A DNA stretch of 41,591 bases from Lachnospira sp. (GCA_017621205.1 JAGATQ010000041.1:1-41591); one strand, 5' to 3'; positions 9,166 to 18,946 are shown, counted from the stretch's first letter. Numbers and translations: made by a program. The notes: generated by a model not told the origin, from the letters alone.

Positions 9166-10389
9166 CTACTTCGCTGTCACCTTTAGCTGGTAAGCTGCAT
9201 TGGTTTTCTTCGTATCCTTGGCAATTTTGATGAAATAAGTACCCGCTGGAAGCTTTTTCGATGCCCTCGTCTGTACCTTCCATGTAGATTTACCACCGAT
9301 GTTTTTAAGGCTTAATCCGGAATAAGAACCATTCACCCGGTCTCCAAAAACAGTTCCTATCAGCTTACCAGAACCACAATTACCCTTTAGGCTGATGGTA
9401 ACTATAGACGCCTTCTTTAATGTGAATTTGTAGTAATCCCCTGCGGAAGTGGTATCCTCCCAAAGTGATAATCCCTTGTACCATTTCCCGCTCTTTATCC
9501 GTCTGGCATTATCCATCTTCAATCCGCTGCTGTCTGCCACCGCAGTAAATTTCGCCCCCATAGTAAACAAAACCTGTTGCTTAGAGGTAACCTTCAGCCA
9601 ATATGTCCCCTCCGAAACAGCGTACACCATTTTTTTTGAAAAATTGTCCTTGTAGGTACCTATTGTTTTCGTCTTCGTAATCGCTTTTTTCTTACTATCA
9701 CAAAGAGTAATATTTATTTCACCGTTTACATCTTTATATCCATTACTGATGAATTTAGGAGCCACTGTAATATAGCCATCCTTCTGTGTCTGAACACAAT
9801 AGTAGGTCGCCCCATTCGGAACATCAATATAGCTCAACGTTGGTGCTGCTGTCAGTACACGGTTACTTCCATCATATTGCTGACTCGTAAACTGATACAG
9901 ACTGTTTCTTCCTGATGAGTTGGAAAAAGCAATATAATATGTCTGTGATTTTGAAATCTTGATAACAACATTCTCCTGATAAGAACCAGATGCTGTTACC
10001 TTACTACTACCAGACAATGTCACCTTACCTATTTGATTCGTTAAAGCGGCATCACTATAAAGTGTCGCTGCTCCTGTTGCTCCGTTATAACCAAACATTG
10101 TAATATGTAATGCTCCTTTTTTCAGAATCATCTGCCGTACCACGTCCGTTCCATTATGGGATACAAAATAGGTTTTGTATTTGCCAAACTCCGAAGCCAG
10201 ATCACTGCCTGTGCTTCCCACCACATGTGTCTGTAGTTTCCCGTCATAGGGAATCCCACTGGTATAGCCTGCTGTATCATCATAAATTGTAGTCGCTTGT
10301 ACCTTTGCCGCAGAAAATACTACCAAAGCTGCCAGCATAACGAAAAGCAGCCCCTTCCTCCGCTTAAAAATAATCTCCTTCATACTCAT
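9166..10389 (-). CDS. Secreted beta-sandwich protein of unknown function
   Basis: A 407-residue exported protein with a basic N-terminus, a hydrophobic core near residues 13-26 and a likely signal peptidase site after 'AAKVQA'. The mature part is rich in Ser, Thr, Lys and Gly and contains repeated beta-strand units ending in 'GTYWLKV' and 'GTYFIKI', as in bacterial pre-peptidase C-terminal (PPC) domains; the clearest is the last 105 residues. There is no protease, anchor or LPXTG motif, so it may act as a released binding protein. Start choice: AGAAGGGG lies before the ATG at 10389; a second ATG at 10383 is also possible. Function is unknown. Confidence 0.75.
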   Translation of the reverse strand: MSMKEIIFKRRKGLLFVMLAALVVFSAAKVQATTIYDDTAGYTSGIPYDGKLQTHVVGSTGSDLASEFGKYKTYFVSHNGTDVVRQMILKKGALHITMFGYNGATGAATLYSDAALTNQIGKVTLSGSSKVTASGSYQENVVIKISKSQTYYIAFSNSSGRNSLYQFTSQQYDGSNRVLTAAPTLSYIDVPNGATYYCVQTQKDGYITVAPKFISNGYKDVNGEINITLCDSKKKAITKTKTIGTYKDNFSKKMVYAVSEGTYWLKVTSKQQVLFTMGAKFTAVADSSGLKMDNARRIKSGKWYKGLSLWEDTTSAGDYYKFTLKKASIVTISLKGNCGSGKLIGTVFGDRVNGSYSGLSLKNIGGKSTWKVQTRASKKLPAGTYFIKIAKDTKKTNAAYQLKVTAK

Positions 10390-10426
10390 AAATACCCCTT
10401 CTTTCCTAGTATGTTGTTACGGTCAA

Positions 10427-10436
10427 ATTATACCAC
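10427..10436 (-). promoter_or_regulatory. Extended -10 promoter for the secreted-protein gene
   Basis: On the minus strand the sequence TGGTATAAT forms an extended -10 element about 38 bases before the start codon at 10389. No good -35 is visible at the right distance, which is tolerated for extended -10 promoters. Confidence 0.5.
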
Positions 10437-10648
10437 ACTCCGACCTTACTTGCCTACTAAAAAACGGATTAAGATTTTGTGATTTTTTGGCAAAATCCGC
10501 CTCAATACGATAACATCCATTCGCTTGATGTATATCGCTACTTGCGAACATAAAAAAGACAGAGCCTTTGTTGTACAAAAAACTCCATCTTCTTCCTCCC
10601 TTAACGTTCTTCTATAATAGTAATATTATGATGTTAGTCCAAAAGACA

Positions 10649-11854
10649 TTATGCATCTCCTAATGCAAATGCCTCATGTACTGCATTCATTGCACGTTCT
10701 GTATACTTTTCACCAATCAATACGGTAACCCGGATTTCAGAGGTGGAAATCATCCGAATATTAATTCCCTCATCATAGAGTGCCTCAAACATCTTGGCTG
10801 CCACACCGGCATTACTCATCATACCAGCACCTACAATAGAAACCTTTGATACATTCTTTTCTGTATCAATGCGGTCATACTCTTTAAAATGACGCTCAAT
10901 AATCTCAACCGCCTCATCTGCACTATCAACATTGGTTGTAAAAGAAATATCCTTGGTATCATCACGGCCTACAGACTGTAAAATCATATCTACATTAATA
11001 TTATGTCTTGCCAAATGATTAAACAAACGGAATGCAACACCCGGCTCATCCTTCAATCCTATCAACGCAATTCTTGCTACATCCTTATCGGCTGCTACAC
11101 CGCTCACTAACATTTTCTCCATTTTTACAACCTCCTTCACAACGGTTCCTTCTGCTGTATTCAAGCTTGAGCGTACAACAAGCGGTACGCCATATTTTTT
11201 TGCCATCTCCACTGAACGGTTATGCAACACACCCGCACCTAAGGTTGCCAGCTCAAGCATCTCATCATAGGTAATCTCCTTAAGCTTCCTTGCGTTCTTC
11301 ACCTTCCTAGGGTCAGCAGTATAAACACCTTCCACATCCGTATATATCTCACAGGCATCTGCATTTAAAGCAGCCGCTAATGCAACGGCAGTCGTATCAG
11401 AACCACCACGCCCAAGCGTTGTATAGTTATCATGTTTATCAATTCCCTGAAAACCTGTTACAATAACAATCTTTCTCTGCTCAAGCTCATTTAAAATGCG
11501 TTCACTATCAATCCGCTTTAATCTTGCATTGCCATACACAGAGGTGGTGTGCATCTGAATCTGAAACGCATTCAGAGAAATACACGGAATGCCCAGGGAG
11601 GACATCGCCATCCCCATCAGGGCAACAGAGGTCTGTTCTCCGGTTGTAAATAACATATCCATCTCTCTTTTAGGCGGATTCGGGTTAATCTCCTTCGCCT
11701 GTTCAATCAATACGTCCGTCATCTTACCCATAGCAGATAAAACCACTACAACATCATTTCCTTTTTGGTAATCCTCTATACAACGTCTCGCTACATTGAA
11801 GATTCTATCTTTGTCAGCGACTGAAGTACCACCGAATTTCTTTACTATTAACAT
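10649..11854 (-). CDS. lysC: Aspartate kinase
   Basis: Phosphorylates aspartate, the first step to lysine, threonine and methionine. The 401-residue protein begins with the kinase signature KKFGGTSV (5-12); the ATP/aspartate region GFQGIDKHDNYTTLGRGGSD and the 'IYTDVEGVYTADPR' loop follow. Two ACT domains occupy about residues 255-400 ('VSGVAADKDVARIALIG', 'VSIVGAGMMSNAGVAAKMF'), as in lysine- or threonine-inhibited enzymes. An AGGAGG site precedes the ATG. It lies downstream of hom with its own promoter at 11961-11988. No lysine riboswitch is recognisable in the short leader. Confidence 0.95.
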   Translation of the reverse strand: MLIVKKFGGTSVADKDRIFNVARRCIEDYQKGNDVVVVLSAMGKMTDVLIEQAKEINPNPPKREMDMLFTTGEQTSVALMGMAMSSLGIPCISLNAFQIQMHTTSVYGNARLKRIDSERILNELEQRKIVIVTGFQGIDKHDNYTTLGRGGSDTTAVALAAALNADACEIYTDVEGVYTADPRKVKNARKLKEITYDEMLELATLGAGVLHNRSVEMAKKYGVPLVVRSSLNTAEGTVVKEVVKMEKMLVSGVAADKDVARIALIGLKDEPGVAFRLFNHLARHNINVDMILQSVGRDDTKDISFTTNVDSADEAVEIIERHFKEYDRIDTEKNVSKVSIVGAGMMSNAGVAAKMFEALYDEGINIRMISTSEIRVTVLIGEKYTERAMNAVHEAFALGDA

Positions 11855-11960
11855 AGTACCCTCCTATATCTTCTATAATCAGTGCTACATATTATTTAAA
11901 TATGCACAAAGTTCTATCCTGTGTCCAATTTGTATATTGTCAGATATTGTCAACATAACT

Positions 11961-11988
11961 ATTGTATACACATTTATCTATTTGTCAA
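11961..11988 (-). promoter_or_regulatory. Sigma-A promoter for lysC
   Basis: A perfect -35 TTGACA (11983-11988) and -10 TACAAT (11961-11966) with a 16-base spacer lie immediately after the hom stop codon. The leader to lysC would be about 100 bases. It lets lysC be expressed separately from the prfB-cheW-hom genes. Confidence 0.7.
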
Positions 11989-11991
11989 GTA

Positions 11992-13203
11992 TTAAAAATC
12001 GGCACGAATGCAGTTAATGACCTCGCCAACTGCTGCTATCTTGCTATCAAAATCACATTCCTTTATGCTGTCAGTTAAAAAGGCTGTTTCATCTTTCTTA
12101 TCGTCAAGTACCACAAAGGTTACCTCGCCAAAGGCACTCTTGACAGAATCCTCCTTACCTGCACCTTTTACACGGACAAAATAGCGGTTCTCAGATTGTT
12201 TAATATCCGCAAGCTCTAATTTCTCTGTACACCAGATGGACATAATATTGGTACCCATGTGTTTTACTGCATCCACGACGTCAGAAACGACTGCACTTGC
12301 AGTAGGCAGCGACCCTGCTCCCTGACCATAGAACATAACATCTCCAAGCACATTGCCCTTCACAAAAATTGCATTGAACACATCATTCACACCCATTAAC
12401 GGATGTGAATTGGAAAGAAGCATCGGAGCTACAAAAGCATAGATATCTCCATCCACCTTCTTGCTGGAACCAATCAGCTTGATACCGGCATCCAGCTTCT
12501 TAGCATAGGCAATATCTTCCTTCGTAATCTTGGTTATTCCCTCTGTCTGGATATCTTCAAAATCCACCTGCATGCCATAAGCTAATGAAGACAAAATAGC
12601 AATTTTACGGCAGGCATCAAAGCCCTCTACATCCGCCTCAGGATTCCGCTCTGCATAGCCTCTGTCCTGTGCATCCTTTAATGCTGTATCAAAATCAAGT
12701 CCTTCCCGACTCATCTTTGATAGAATATAATTGGTGGTACCATTTAAAATACCCTTAATATCTGTAATCTCATCCGCAGTCAGGCTGTTATTCAAAGGGC
12801 GGATAATCGGAATTCCACCACCAACACTCGCCTCAAAAAGGAAATTAAGCTGCTTCTTTTTCGCAAGCTCCAAAAGCTCTGCTCCATGTCTTGCCACAAG
12901 CTCTTTGTTGGAGGTACAGACACTCTTGCCATGTTCCAATGCACTCTTTACATAAGTATAGGCTGGCTCCACACCACCCATCACCTCTACTACAATCTTA
13001 ATCTCTTCATCCTTTAAAATAATATCATAGTCATGAACAATCTTCTCCTGTACAGGATCCCCTTCAAAGTCCCGCAAATCCAATATATATTTTATGTCTA
13101 TCTGCTGTCCCGCACGGGTATTAATGTTATCATGATTTGTATTTAACACCCTAACTACTCCAGACCCCACTGTTCCATAGCCTAATACTGCAATCTTAAC
13201 CAT
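11992..13203 (-). CDS. hom: Homoserine dehydrogenase
   Basis: NAD(P)H-dependent reduction of aspartate semialdehyde to homoserine, the branch point to threonine and methionine. The 403-residue protein starts with the Rossmann motif AVLGYGTVGSG (5-15), followed by the EVMGGVEPA and 'SNKELVA' nucleotide/substrate segments and the catalytic region 'GILNGTTNYILSKM' with EADVEGFDACRK near residue 200. The last ~80 residues look like a regulatory ACT-type domain. It starts 23 bases after cheW, so it is read from the prfB side, and it feeds the same pathway as lysC next door. Confidence 0.95.
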   Translation of the reverse strand: MVKIAVLGYGTVGSGVVRVLNTNHDNINTRAGQQIDIKYILDLRDFEGDPVQEKIVHDYDIILKDEEIKIVVEVMGGVEPAYTYVKSALEHGKSVCTSNKELVARHGAELLELAKKKQLNFLFEASVGGGIPIIRPLNNSLTADEITDIKGILNGTTNYILSKMSREGLDFDTALKDAQDRGYAERNPEADVEGFDACRKIAILSSLAYGMQVDFEDIQTEGITKITKEDIAYAKKLDAGIKLIGSSKKVDGDIYAFVAPMLLSNSHPLMGVNDVFNAIFVKGNVLGDVMFYGQGAGSLPTASAVVSDVVDAVKHMGTNIMSIWCTEKLELADIKQSENRYFVRVKGAGKEDSVKSAFGEVTFVVLDDKKDETAFLTDSIKECDFDSKIAAVGEVINCIRADF

Positions 13204-13226
13204 AATATCCTCCTACATTTTGTATA

Positions 13227-13700
13227 TTAATCTTCCTTGCCAGTTTCCAGCATATCTATCATTGCCTTACGCTCTGCTGCCGGAATCAAATGCGGCAGGC
13301 TGATAAGTAAAATAATCTTTTTATCGTCAAGTTCTGCCACATGCCCAACAAAATCAGTACTGACATCACTCAATATTTCTGGTCTCGACCTCACCTGCTT
13401 CTCCATCACATTGATGATGCCAATAACAGAATCCACTATAATCGCAACTGACAATTCCTCTAATTTTACTAATATCAGCATAGTATTATTGTCGTAGGGC
13501 TTATCCGGTAACGCAAATTTACTCCGGATAGAATACACAGGAATTAATTCCCCTCTAAGGTTTAACACACCCTTAATAAAATTAGGAGCTCCTATCACTG
13601 GTGAAATATTGTCACACCGTTCGATTGCCCGCACACTCATTATATCAATTCCATAGTTTTGATTGTCTATCATAAAACTAATCTGTGACGATTCTGCCAT
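13227..13700 (-). CDS. cheW: CheW-like chemotaxis coupling protein
   Basis: A 157-residue single-domain CheW protein, which couples chemoreceptors to the CheA kinase. The core motifs are present: ISFMIDNQNYGIDIMSVR at the N-terminus, 'GAPNFIKGVLNLRGELIPVYSIR' near 38-60, and 'VDSVIGIINV' near 90-100. It starts 3 bases after the prfB stop codon and is followed by hom. No CheA or other chemotaxis gene is adjacent; the only other chemotaxis gene in the window is the receptor at 23306-24595. Whether it works in motility or another signalling array cannot be told from the sequence. Confidence 0.9.
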   Translation of the reverse strand: MAESSQISFMIDNQNYGIDIMSVRAIERCDNISPVIGAPNFIKGVLNLRGELIPVYSIRSKFALPDKPYDNNTMLILVKLEELSVAIIVDSVIGIINVMEKQVRSRPEILSDVSTDFVGHVAELDDKKIILLISLPHLIPAAERKAMIDMLETGKED

Positions 13701-13703
13701 ATA

Positions 13704-14838
13704 CTATTCCTCCTTCTCCTTCGTCTGCTTGCCATTGACACTCATCCATTTCAGGTAGGCATTGATAAAACAATCCAGACCGCCATCCATCACCGCTCCG
13801 ACATTGGCAGTTTCCTCATTGGTCCGGTGGTCCTTAACCAGACTATAGGGATGCATGACATAAGAACGAATCTGGCTTCCCCAGCCATTCTCCTTGACAT
13901 CTCCACGAATATCAGATACCTTCTCCTGATTCTCCTGCTGCTTTAACAAATAGAGCTTAGCGGTAAGCATCTTCATTGCCTTATCCCGGTTCATATGCTG
14001 CGAACGCTCATTCTGGCACTGTACCACAATCCCTGTAGGATTGTGCGTAATCCGCACCGCCGAAGAGGTTTTATTGATATGCTGCCCTCCTGCCCCGGAT
14101 GAGCGGTAATAATCTATCCTTAAGTCATCCGGATTAATCTCAACATCTAAATCATCTTCAATGTCTGGCATCACATCACACGCCGCAAAAGTCGTCTGGC
14201 GTTTGCCAGCGGCATTAAAGGGGGAAATACGCACCAAACGATGTACTCCATGCTCAGAGCGAAGAAAACCATACACATTTTCCCCATTCACCTGCATGGT
14301 AACTGTACGGTAACCTGTCTCATCCCCATCAACAAAATCTAATAATTCTGTAGAAAATCCATGCTTATCCGCCCATTTTGTAAACATACGAAGAAGCATA
14401 TTCACCCAATCGCAGGCTTCTGTTCCGCCAGCTCCGGCATGCAGGGATAAAATGGCGTTGCATCTATCGTATGTCCCTGTAAGCAGTGTTTTAATGCGAA
14501 GCTCATCGAGCTGTTCCTCAAAGGAAGAAAGCTCCTCCTCAATTTCAGTAATGAGTGTCTCATCCTCTTCCTCGTATCCCATCTCAATCAATGTCTCAAC
14601 ATCTTCAAACTGTTGTTCCAGAGAATGATATCCCTTTATCTCTGTCTCCAACGACTTTATCTGCTTCATTACAGCCTGTGAATGTTCCACATCATCCCAG
14701 AAGCCTTCTACTTCCATACTATGCTGCAAATCCTCGAGCTTAAACGCCTTCGTTTCTAAGTCAAAGTGAATCCCTTACTTCCAATAATGGCTCCTTATAG
14801 CCGTTCAGTCTCTGCTTGAACGCATCTAATTCAACCAT
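13704..14838 (-). CDS. prfB: Peptide chain release factor 2 (programmed +1 frameshift)
   Basis: RF2 ends translation at UGA and UAA. The gene is split by a programmed frameshift: the first frame starts at ATG 14838 after AGAGGTG, runs 25 codons and meets an in-frame TGA at 14763-14761 in the context CTT TGA C; slipping +1 joins it to the main frame, which continues to 13704. The full product is about 377 residues. The anticodon-like SPF tripeptide ('RISPFN') and the catalytic GGQ ('SGAGGQHINK') are both present, which separates RF2 from RF1. The gene lies 98 bases after secA and 3 bases before cheW. Intact; not a pseudogene. Confidence 0.95.
14757..14777 (-). promoter_or_regulatory. prfB autoregulatory frameshift site
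   Basis: The slippery sequence CTTTGAC (14766-14760 on the minus strand) places a UGA stop codon after CTT. An AGGGA Shine-Dalgarno-like stimulator lies 4 bases before CTT. This is a weaker and slightly more distant version of the canonical AGGGGG stimulator. Low RF2 levels favour the +1 slip, giving feedback control. Confidence 0.88.
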
Positions 14839-14936
14839 TTTATCACCTCTATTCCAAAATTTATATGAATATAAGCATTCCTGCCGCTATAGCACTGTTA
14901 ATTAAAAAGCATACAAACCAACTTGATGCTCTAACT

Positions 14937-17519
14937 CTAAGCATTTCTGCCACAGCACTGCTTATACTTCTTACCGGAACCGCATGGACATGGAGCATTC
15001 CGTCCAACCTTCGCTTCCTTTCTCTGATATGGTCCCTTGCTGGCAGACTCATCCTTATTGGTTCCGGTTACCTTGGCAACCTCCTCACGCTCTACCTTTT
15101 GCTCAATCCGTACATTCAGTAATGCGGCTGCTGTTTCCCGGCGAATGTCTTCCGTCATCGCATTGAACATATCATATCCGATAAATTTGTATTCCACAAC
15201 CGGGTCTCTTTGTCCATAGGACTGCAGACCAATACCCTGACGTAGCTGATCCATGTCATCAATATGATCCATCCACTTGTGGTCTATCGTCTTTAATAGG
15301 AATACACGCTCTACTTCCCGCATGCGTTTCTCGCCATTCTCGTCTTCCCCGAGCTCCTCCTCTTTTTCTTCATATATTGCCATACACTCTGCAATCAGAC
15401 GATCCTTGACAGCCTGCCTATTACCATCAATCATCTCCTCCTCTGTCAGTGTTATTTCACCAAGTGGGAAATGACGGGATAATTCCTTCAACGGTTCCAA
15501 ATCCCACTCATCCGCTGGAAGATCCTCGTTGATTGCCCGATCTACATACTCGCCTACCGTTTCCTCAATCATGCTGACAATCTCATCCCGCATGCTTTCG
15601 CCGTCCAGTACCCGGCGGCGCTCCTTGTAGATAATCTCACGCTGCTCGTTATTGACCTGATCAAAATCAAGCAAATTACGGCGGATACCAAAGTTGTTGT
15701 TCTCAATTCGCTTCTGTGCCTTTTCCACCAGATTGGTAATCGTTTTATGCTGTATCTCTTCCCCCTTTGGAATATTCAGTGTCTCATACATGCTCATAAC
15801 ACGTTCCGAACCAAACAGACGCATTAAATCGTCTTCCAGGCTTAAGTAAAACTTAGACTCGCCTGGGTCACCCTGACGTCCGGAACGACCTCTGAGCTGA
15901 TTATCGATTCGTCTGGATTCATGCCGCTCTGTACCAATAATCTTAAGTCCACCTATCTCCTGTACTCCCTCTGCCAGCTTAATATCCGTACCACGACCCG
16001 CCATATTGGTCGCTATGGTTACCGCTCCAAGCTGTCCGGCATCCGCAATAATCTCCGCTTCCAGTTCATGGAATTTCGCATTCAATACCTTATGTTTTAT
16101 TCCTCTGCGGTTCAGAAGCTGACTCAATTCTTCGGAAGCTTCAATAGAAATGGTACCAACCAGCACCGGCTGCTGCTTTTCGTGGGAACGGACAATATCC
16201 TCAACAACTGCATTAAGCTTCTCTTCTCTTGTACAAAATACACTATCCTCATGGTCAATACGGGCAATCGGTTTGTTTGTTGGAATAACCACAACATCCA
16301 TACCATAAATCTCACGAAACTCCTTCTCCTCTGTCAAAGCAGTACCAGTCATACCCGCCTTTTTCTGATATTTGTTAAAGAAGTTCTGGAAGGTAATGGT
16401 TGCCAGTGTCTTACTCTCCCTCTTTACCTTGACATGCTCCTTAGCCTCAATTGCCTGATGCAACCCATCAGAGAATCGTCTTCCCGGCATAATACGTCCA
16501 GTAAACTCATCGACGATTAATACTTCATCATCCTTTACCACATAATCCTTATCTCTCTGCATCAGGCTGTGAGCACGTAATGCCAGAATGACATTGTGGT
16601 ACATTTCTGCATTCTCCGGGTCAGAAAGATTGTCAATCTTTAAAAACTTCTCCGCCTTTTCCACACCCTGTGCCGTCAGCATGACATTCTTATCCTTCTC
16701 ATTGACTAAGTAGTCTCCATCCTCTTCAATCCCCTCACCCATAATTGCCTGCATCTTAGTAATCTCACCATCGGAGGTACCACGCTGCATCGTTGTAGCA
16801 AGGTAATCACACATACGGTAAAGGTCTGTGGACTTACCGCTCTGACCGGATATAATCAATGGTGTTCTTGCCTCATCAATCAATACAGAATCCACCTCGT
16901 CCACAATAGCATAATTGAGCTCTCTTTGCACCAAGCGCTCTTTATAAATTACCATATTATCACGCAGGTAATCAAAACCTAATTCGTTATTCGTAGCATA
17001 GGTAATATCCGAATTATAAGCTTCCCTTCTCTCATCTGGGTCGGAATCATTCAATACAACTCCAACTGTAAGTCCCAGAAAGCGATGTACGGCTCCCATC
17101 CATTCCGCATCACGCTTTGCCAGATAATCATTGACGGTCACGATGTGAACTCCTTTCCCCTCCAAAGCATTCAGATAGGCAGGAAGGGTAGAAACCAACG
17201 TCTTACCTTCACCTGTTTTCATCTCGGAAATTCTTCCCTGATGTAAAACGATACCACCAATTACCTGTACACGATAGTGACGCATCTGCAAGGTTCGGTA
17301 TGCTGCCTCACGAACGACCGCATACGCCTCTACCAATATGTCATCCAATGTTTCTCCTGCTGCCAGCCTCTCTTTAAAGGTAGTAGTCTTCGCTTTCAGT
17401 TCATCATCGGAGAGCTTTGCCATCTCGTCCTCTAAATCCATCACCGCATCAGCCAACGGAGCAATACGCTTAATCTCCTTCTCGCTATGGTTACCAAATA
17501 TTTTTTCCATTAAACTCAT
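14937..17519 (-). CDS. secA: Protein translocase ATPase SecA
   Basis: Motor ATPase that drives unfolded proteins through SecYEG. The 860-residue protein is of normal length. Walker A MKTGEGKT is at about 100-107, the DEVD-type Walker B within '[15 protein letters not shown]' near 207-220, motif [15 protein letters not shown] near 530-545, and a C-terminal zinc-binding SEC-C tail [13 protein letters not shown]. An AGGAG site lies before the start. The promoter at 17608-17637 probably drives secA and, by read-through, prfB, cheW and hom. Confidence 0.96.
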   Translation of the reverse strand: MSLMEKIFGNHSEKEIKRIAPLADAVMDLEDEMAKLSDDELKAKTTTFKERLAAGETLDDILVEAYAVVREAAYRTLQMRHYRVQVIGGIVLHQGRISEMKTGEGKTLVSTLPAYLNALEGKGVHIVTVNDYLAKRDAEWMGAVHRFLGLTVGVVLNDSDPDERREAYNSDITYATNNELGFDYLRDNMVIYKERLVQRELNYAIVDEVDSVLIDEARTPLIISGQSGKSTDLYRMCDYLATTMQRGTSDGEITKMQAIMGEGIEEDGDYLVNEKDKNVMLTAQGVEKAEKFLKIDNLSDPENAEMYHNVILALRAHSLMQRDKDYVVKDDEVLIVDEFTGRIMPGRRFSDGLHQAIEAKEHVKVKRESKTLATITFQNFFNKYQKKAGMTGTALTEEKEFREIYGMDVVVIPTNKPIARIDHEDSVFCTREEKLNAVVEDIVRSHEKQQPVLVGTISIEASEELSQLLNRRGIKHKVLNAKFHELEAEIIADAGQLGAVTIATNMAGRGTDIKLAEGVQEIGGLKIIGTERHESRRIDNQLRGRSGRQGDPGESKFYLSLEDDLMRLFGSERVMSMYETLNIPKGEEIQHKTITNLVEKAQKRIENNNFGIRRNLLDFDQVNNEQREIIYKERRRVLDGESMRDEIVSMIEETVGEYVDRAINEDLPADEWDLEPLKELSRHFPLGEITLTEEEMIDGNRQAVKDRLIAECMAIYEEKEEELGEDENGEKRMREVERVFLLKTIDHKWMDHIDDMDQLRQGIGLQSYGQRDPVVEYKFIGYDMFNAMTEDIRRETAAALLNVRIEQKVEREEVAKVTGTNKDESASKGPYQRKEAKVGRNAPCPCGSGKKYKQCCGRNA

Positions 17520-17607
17520 GTTATTTTCTTCACTCCTATATCTTTTCAGCCAGTATAGCGTCTGGTCATTTGAAACTTGCTATACTCCCTACAAATTTGC
17601 AAACTCT

Positions 17608-17637
17608 ATTGTAACATGATATGAACAGGCATTTCAA
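17608..17637 (-). promoter_or_regulatory. Sigma-A promoter for secA
   Basis: Minus-strand -35 TTGAAA (17632-17637), 18-base spacer, -10 TACAAT (17608-17613). The 5' leader to secA would be about 80 bases. Confidence 0.65.
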
Positions 17638-17751
17638 CCTTTTATATGGCAAAATATCATTGAAAAATGAGACATTTTCCAGCATATTCGCTATTTTCCC
17701 AGAAAAATTAGCTTAGCATTCCCATTATCAATCATTTAAAATACACAATAA

Positions 17752-17832
17752 AAGGACTGATACACTGAACCAACCCCCAAAAGTTAGACTAACATCTAAC
17801 AAATAGAGGTCATCTCACACTCACCAGTCCTT
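17752..17832. repeat. Nested inverted repeat resembling an IS3-type end
   Basis: An outer 8-bp inverted repeat (AAGGACTG at 17752-17759 / CAGTCCTT at 17825-17832) encloses an inner hairpin GTTAGA-CTAACA-TCTAAC and the phrase CCCCCAAAAGTTAGAC, which is like the terminal repeats of IS3-family elements in clostridia. No transposase frame is left. On the minus strand the outer arm is followed by TTTTATT, so the segment may now serve as the hpf terminator. Confidence 0.5.
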
Positions 17833-17878
17833 GCTTCTCTATGTTCATAATATGAAATTAGAATATACTATAACCAAA

Positions 17879-18406
17879 CTAAAATTCTGGCTCAATCAAA
17901 CCATACGTATTACCCTTACGCTTATAAACCACATTCACATCATCCGTTTCTGAGTTACGGAATACAAAGAAATTATGTCCCAAAAGCTCCATCTGTATAC
18001 ATGCCTCCTCAGGATCCATCGGCTTAACCGCAAATTTCTTGCTGCGGATAATCTTAATCTCCTCATCATCCAAATCTTCATCTTCAAGATATTCCGGTTT
18101 AAAATACTCAATACTTTGTTTCTTCTCAGCTAATTTGGTCTTATACTTCTTAAGCTGACGCTCGATAACTTCAACCACAAGGTCAATAGAAACATACATA
18201 TCCGTACTTTCCTGCTCACCACGAAGGATATTGCCCTTCATCGGAATCGTTACCTCAATCTTCTGACGCTCCTTCTCAACACTGAAGGTTACATGAATCT
18301 CCGTCTCTGGAGTAAAATACTTCTCTAATCTTCCAATCTTGTCATAAACCGCATTCTTTAAACCCTCTGTTACATCAATGTTCTTTCCGCTAATAATATA
18401 ACGCAT
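17879..18406 (-). CDS. hpf: Ribosome hibernation-promoting factor, long form
   Basis: Binds the 30S decoding region in resting cells and, through its C-terminal domain, pairs ribosomes into 100S dimers. The 175-residue protein has the N-terminal S30AE/YfiA domain (about 1-100, MRYIISGKNIDVTEGL...) and the long-form dimerization domain (about 118-175, with 'KPMDPEEACIQMELLGHNFFVF'). A longer frame opens at 18445, but the ATG at 18406 has AAAGGAG 9 bases upstream and matches the family start. A promoter lies directly upstream at 18454-18481. It is monocistronic. Confidence 0.93.
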   Translation of the reverse strand: MRYIISGKNIDVTEGLKNAVYDKIGRLEKYFTPETEIHVTFSVEKERQKIEVTIPMKGNILRGEQESTDMYVSIDLVVEVIERQLKKYKTKLAEKKQSIEYFKPEYLEDEDLDDEEIKIIRSKKFAVKPMDPEEACIQMELLGHNFFVFRNSETDDVNVVYKRKGNTYGLIEPEF

Positions 18407-18453
18407 AGTGCCCAACTCCTTTACAGTCAATTTGTTGTGTTTCACACAATGCC

Positions 18454-18481
18454 ATTATACCATAACTTGTTGTATTTTCAA
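18454..18481 (-). promoter_or_regulatory. Sigma-A promoter for hpf
   Basis: Minus-strand -35 TTGAAA (18476-18481), 16-base spacer, -10 TATAAT (18454-18459). Predicted leader is about 40 bases. No sigma-B or sigma-H signature is evident. Confidence 0.7.
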
Positions 18482-18741
18482 AGTACAATCTATGAATCAT
18501 AACCAATTATTTGAAAAAAAATTGACAAAATAACAAAATTTCTACCAAAATACCAAAACATCTGTTTTCTCATTAGGCATATTGTTCCCTCTATTTTTTT
18601 CTATATTTTTGTTTGTAATGTTCATAACTCGGTTCATAAGTGTCTTTTCCGCATTATCAATACCTTCTTCGATGTGCATAACTTTCATCTTTTTTTACAA
18701 ATGTTGTCAATACCATTTTTGATTTTTTTACTTTCTTTCAC

Positions 18742-18768
18742 TTTACATAATTATGCGAATTATGTAAA
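18742..18768. repeat. 11-bp inverted repeat, possible operator
   Basis: Perfect dyad TTTACATAATT / AATTATGTAAA around a 5-base centre ATGCG. It has no flanking T-run on either side, which argues against a terminator. A protein-binding site is possible, but no promoter with both hexamers overlaps it. Confidence 0.5.
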
Positions 18769-18890
18769 CTAATTTTCGATACTTTTCTTCATTAATTTCA
18801 TCCATAATAACCACTTTTACTATTCCGTTATATATTTCTATCCTTATCAGAAACCTTTACCCATCATCATTTATCCGTTTCAAACAAATT

Positions 18891-18917
18891 AAAAGCCGGC
18901 AGAGTTACACTCTGCCG
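18891..18917 (-). terminator. Rho-independent terminator after the NlpC/P60 gene
   Basis: Perfect 9-bp GC-rich stem (CGGCAGAGT / ACTCTGCCG) with a 3-base loop, followed on the minus strand by CTTTTAATTT. It lies 30 bases after the stop codon. Confidence 0.9.
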
Positions 18918-18946
18918 ACCCATTATTCTTATTTGAAAACTTAAAA

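Larger units (their letters stand above)
17520..17878. other. Gene-free region between hpf and secA
   Basis: No coding frame is visible. It holds the secA promoter (17608-17637) and a compact 81-bp inverted-repeat segment (17752-17832) that resembles the end of an IS3-family element, both annotated separately. The remaining 17640-17750 stretch is plain AT-rich DNA. Confidence 0.7.
18407..18946. other. Long AT-rich intergenic region between the NlpC/P60 gene and hpf
   Basis: This 540-base stretch holds the hpf promoter (18454-18481), the NlpC/P60 terminator (18891-18917) and an 11-bp inverted repeat (18742-18768). The rest is very AT-rich. The only frame worth mentioning is a 48-codon one on the minus strand (18542-18688, starting MKVMHIEEG) with no good ribosome site; I treat it as unproven. 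Confidence 0.5.

Noticed and set aside
10440..10500. Terminator-like hairpin (CGGATT ... AATCCG)
   Set aside because: Arms of 6 bases with a 23-base loop and an alternative overlapping stem; no clear T-run on the strand of any gene ending there.
11855..11991. Lysine riboswitch before lysC
   Set aside because: The leader after the promoter is only about 100 bases, too short and without the conserved core.
14861..15122. Short frames on both strands at the secA 3' end
   Set aside because: They overlap the secA C-terminal zinc motif codons and lack start signals.
15921..16520. 199-codon open frame on the plus strand
   Set aside because: It lies antisense within secA, has no ribosome site and reads as a mirror of SecA codons.
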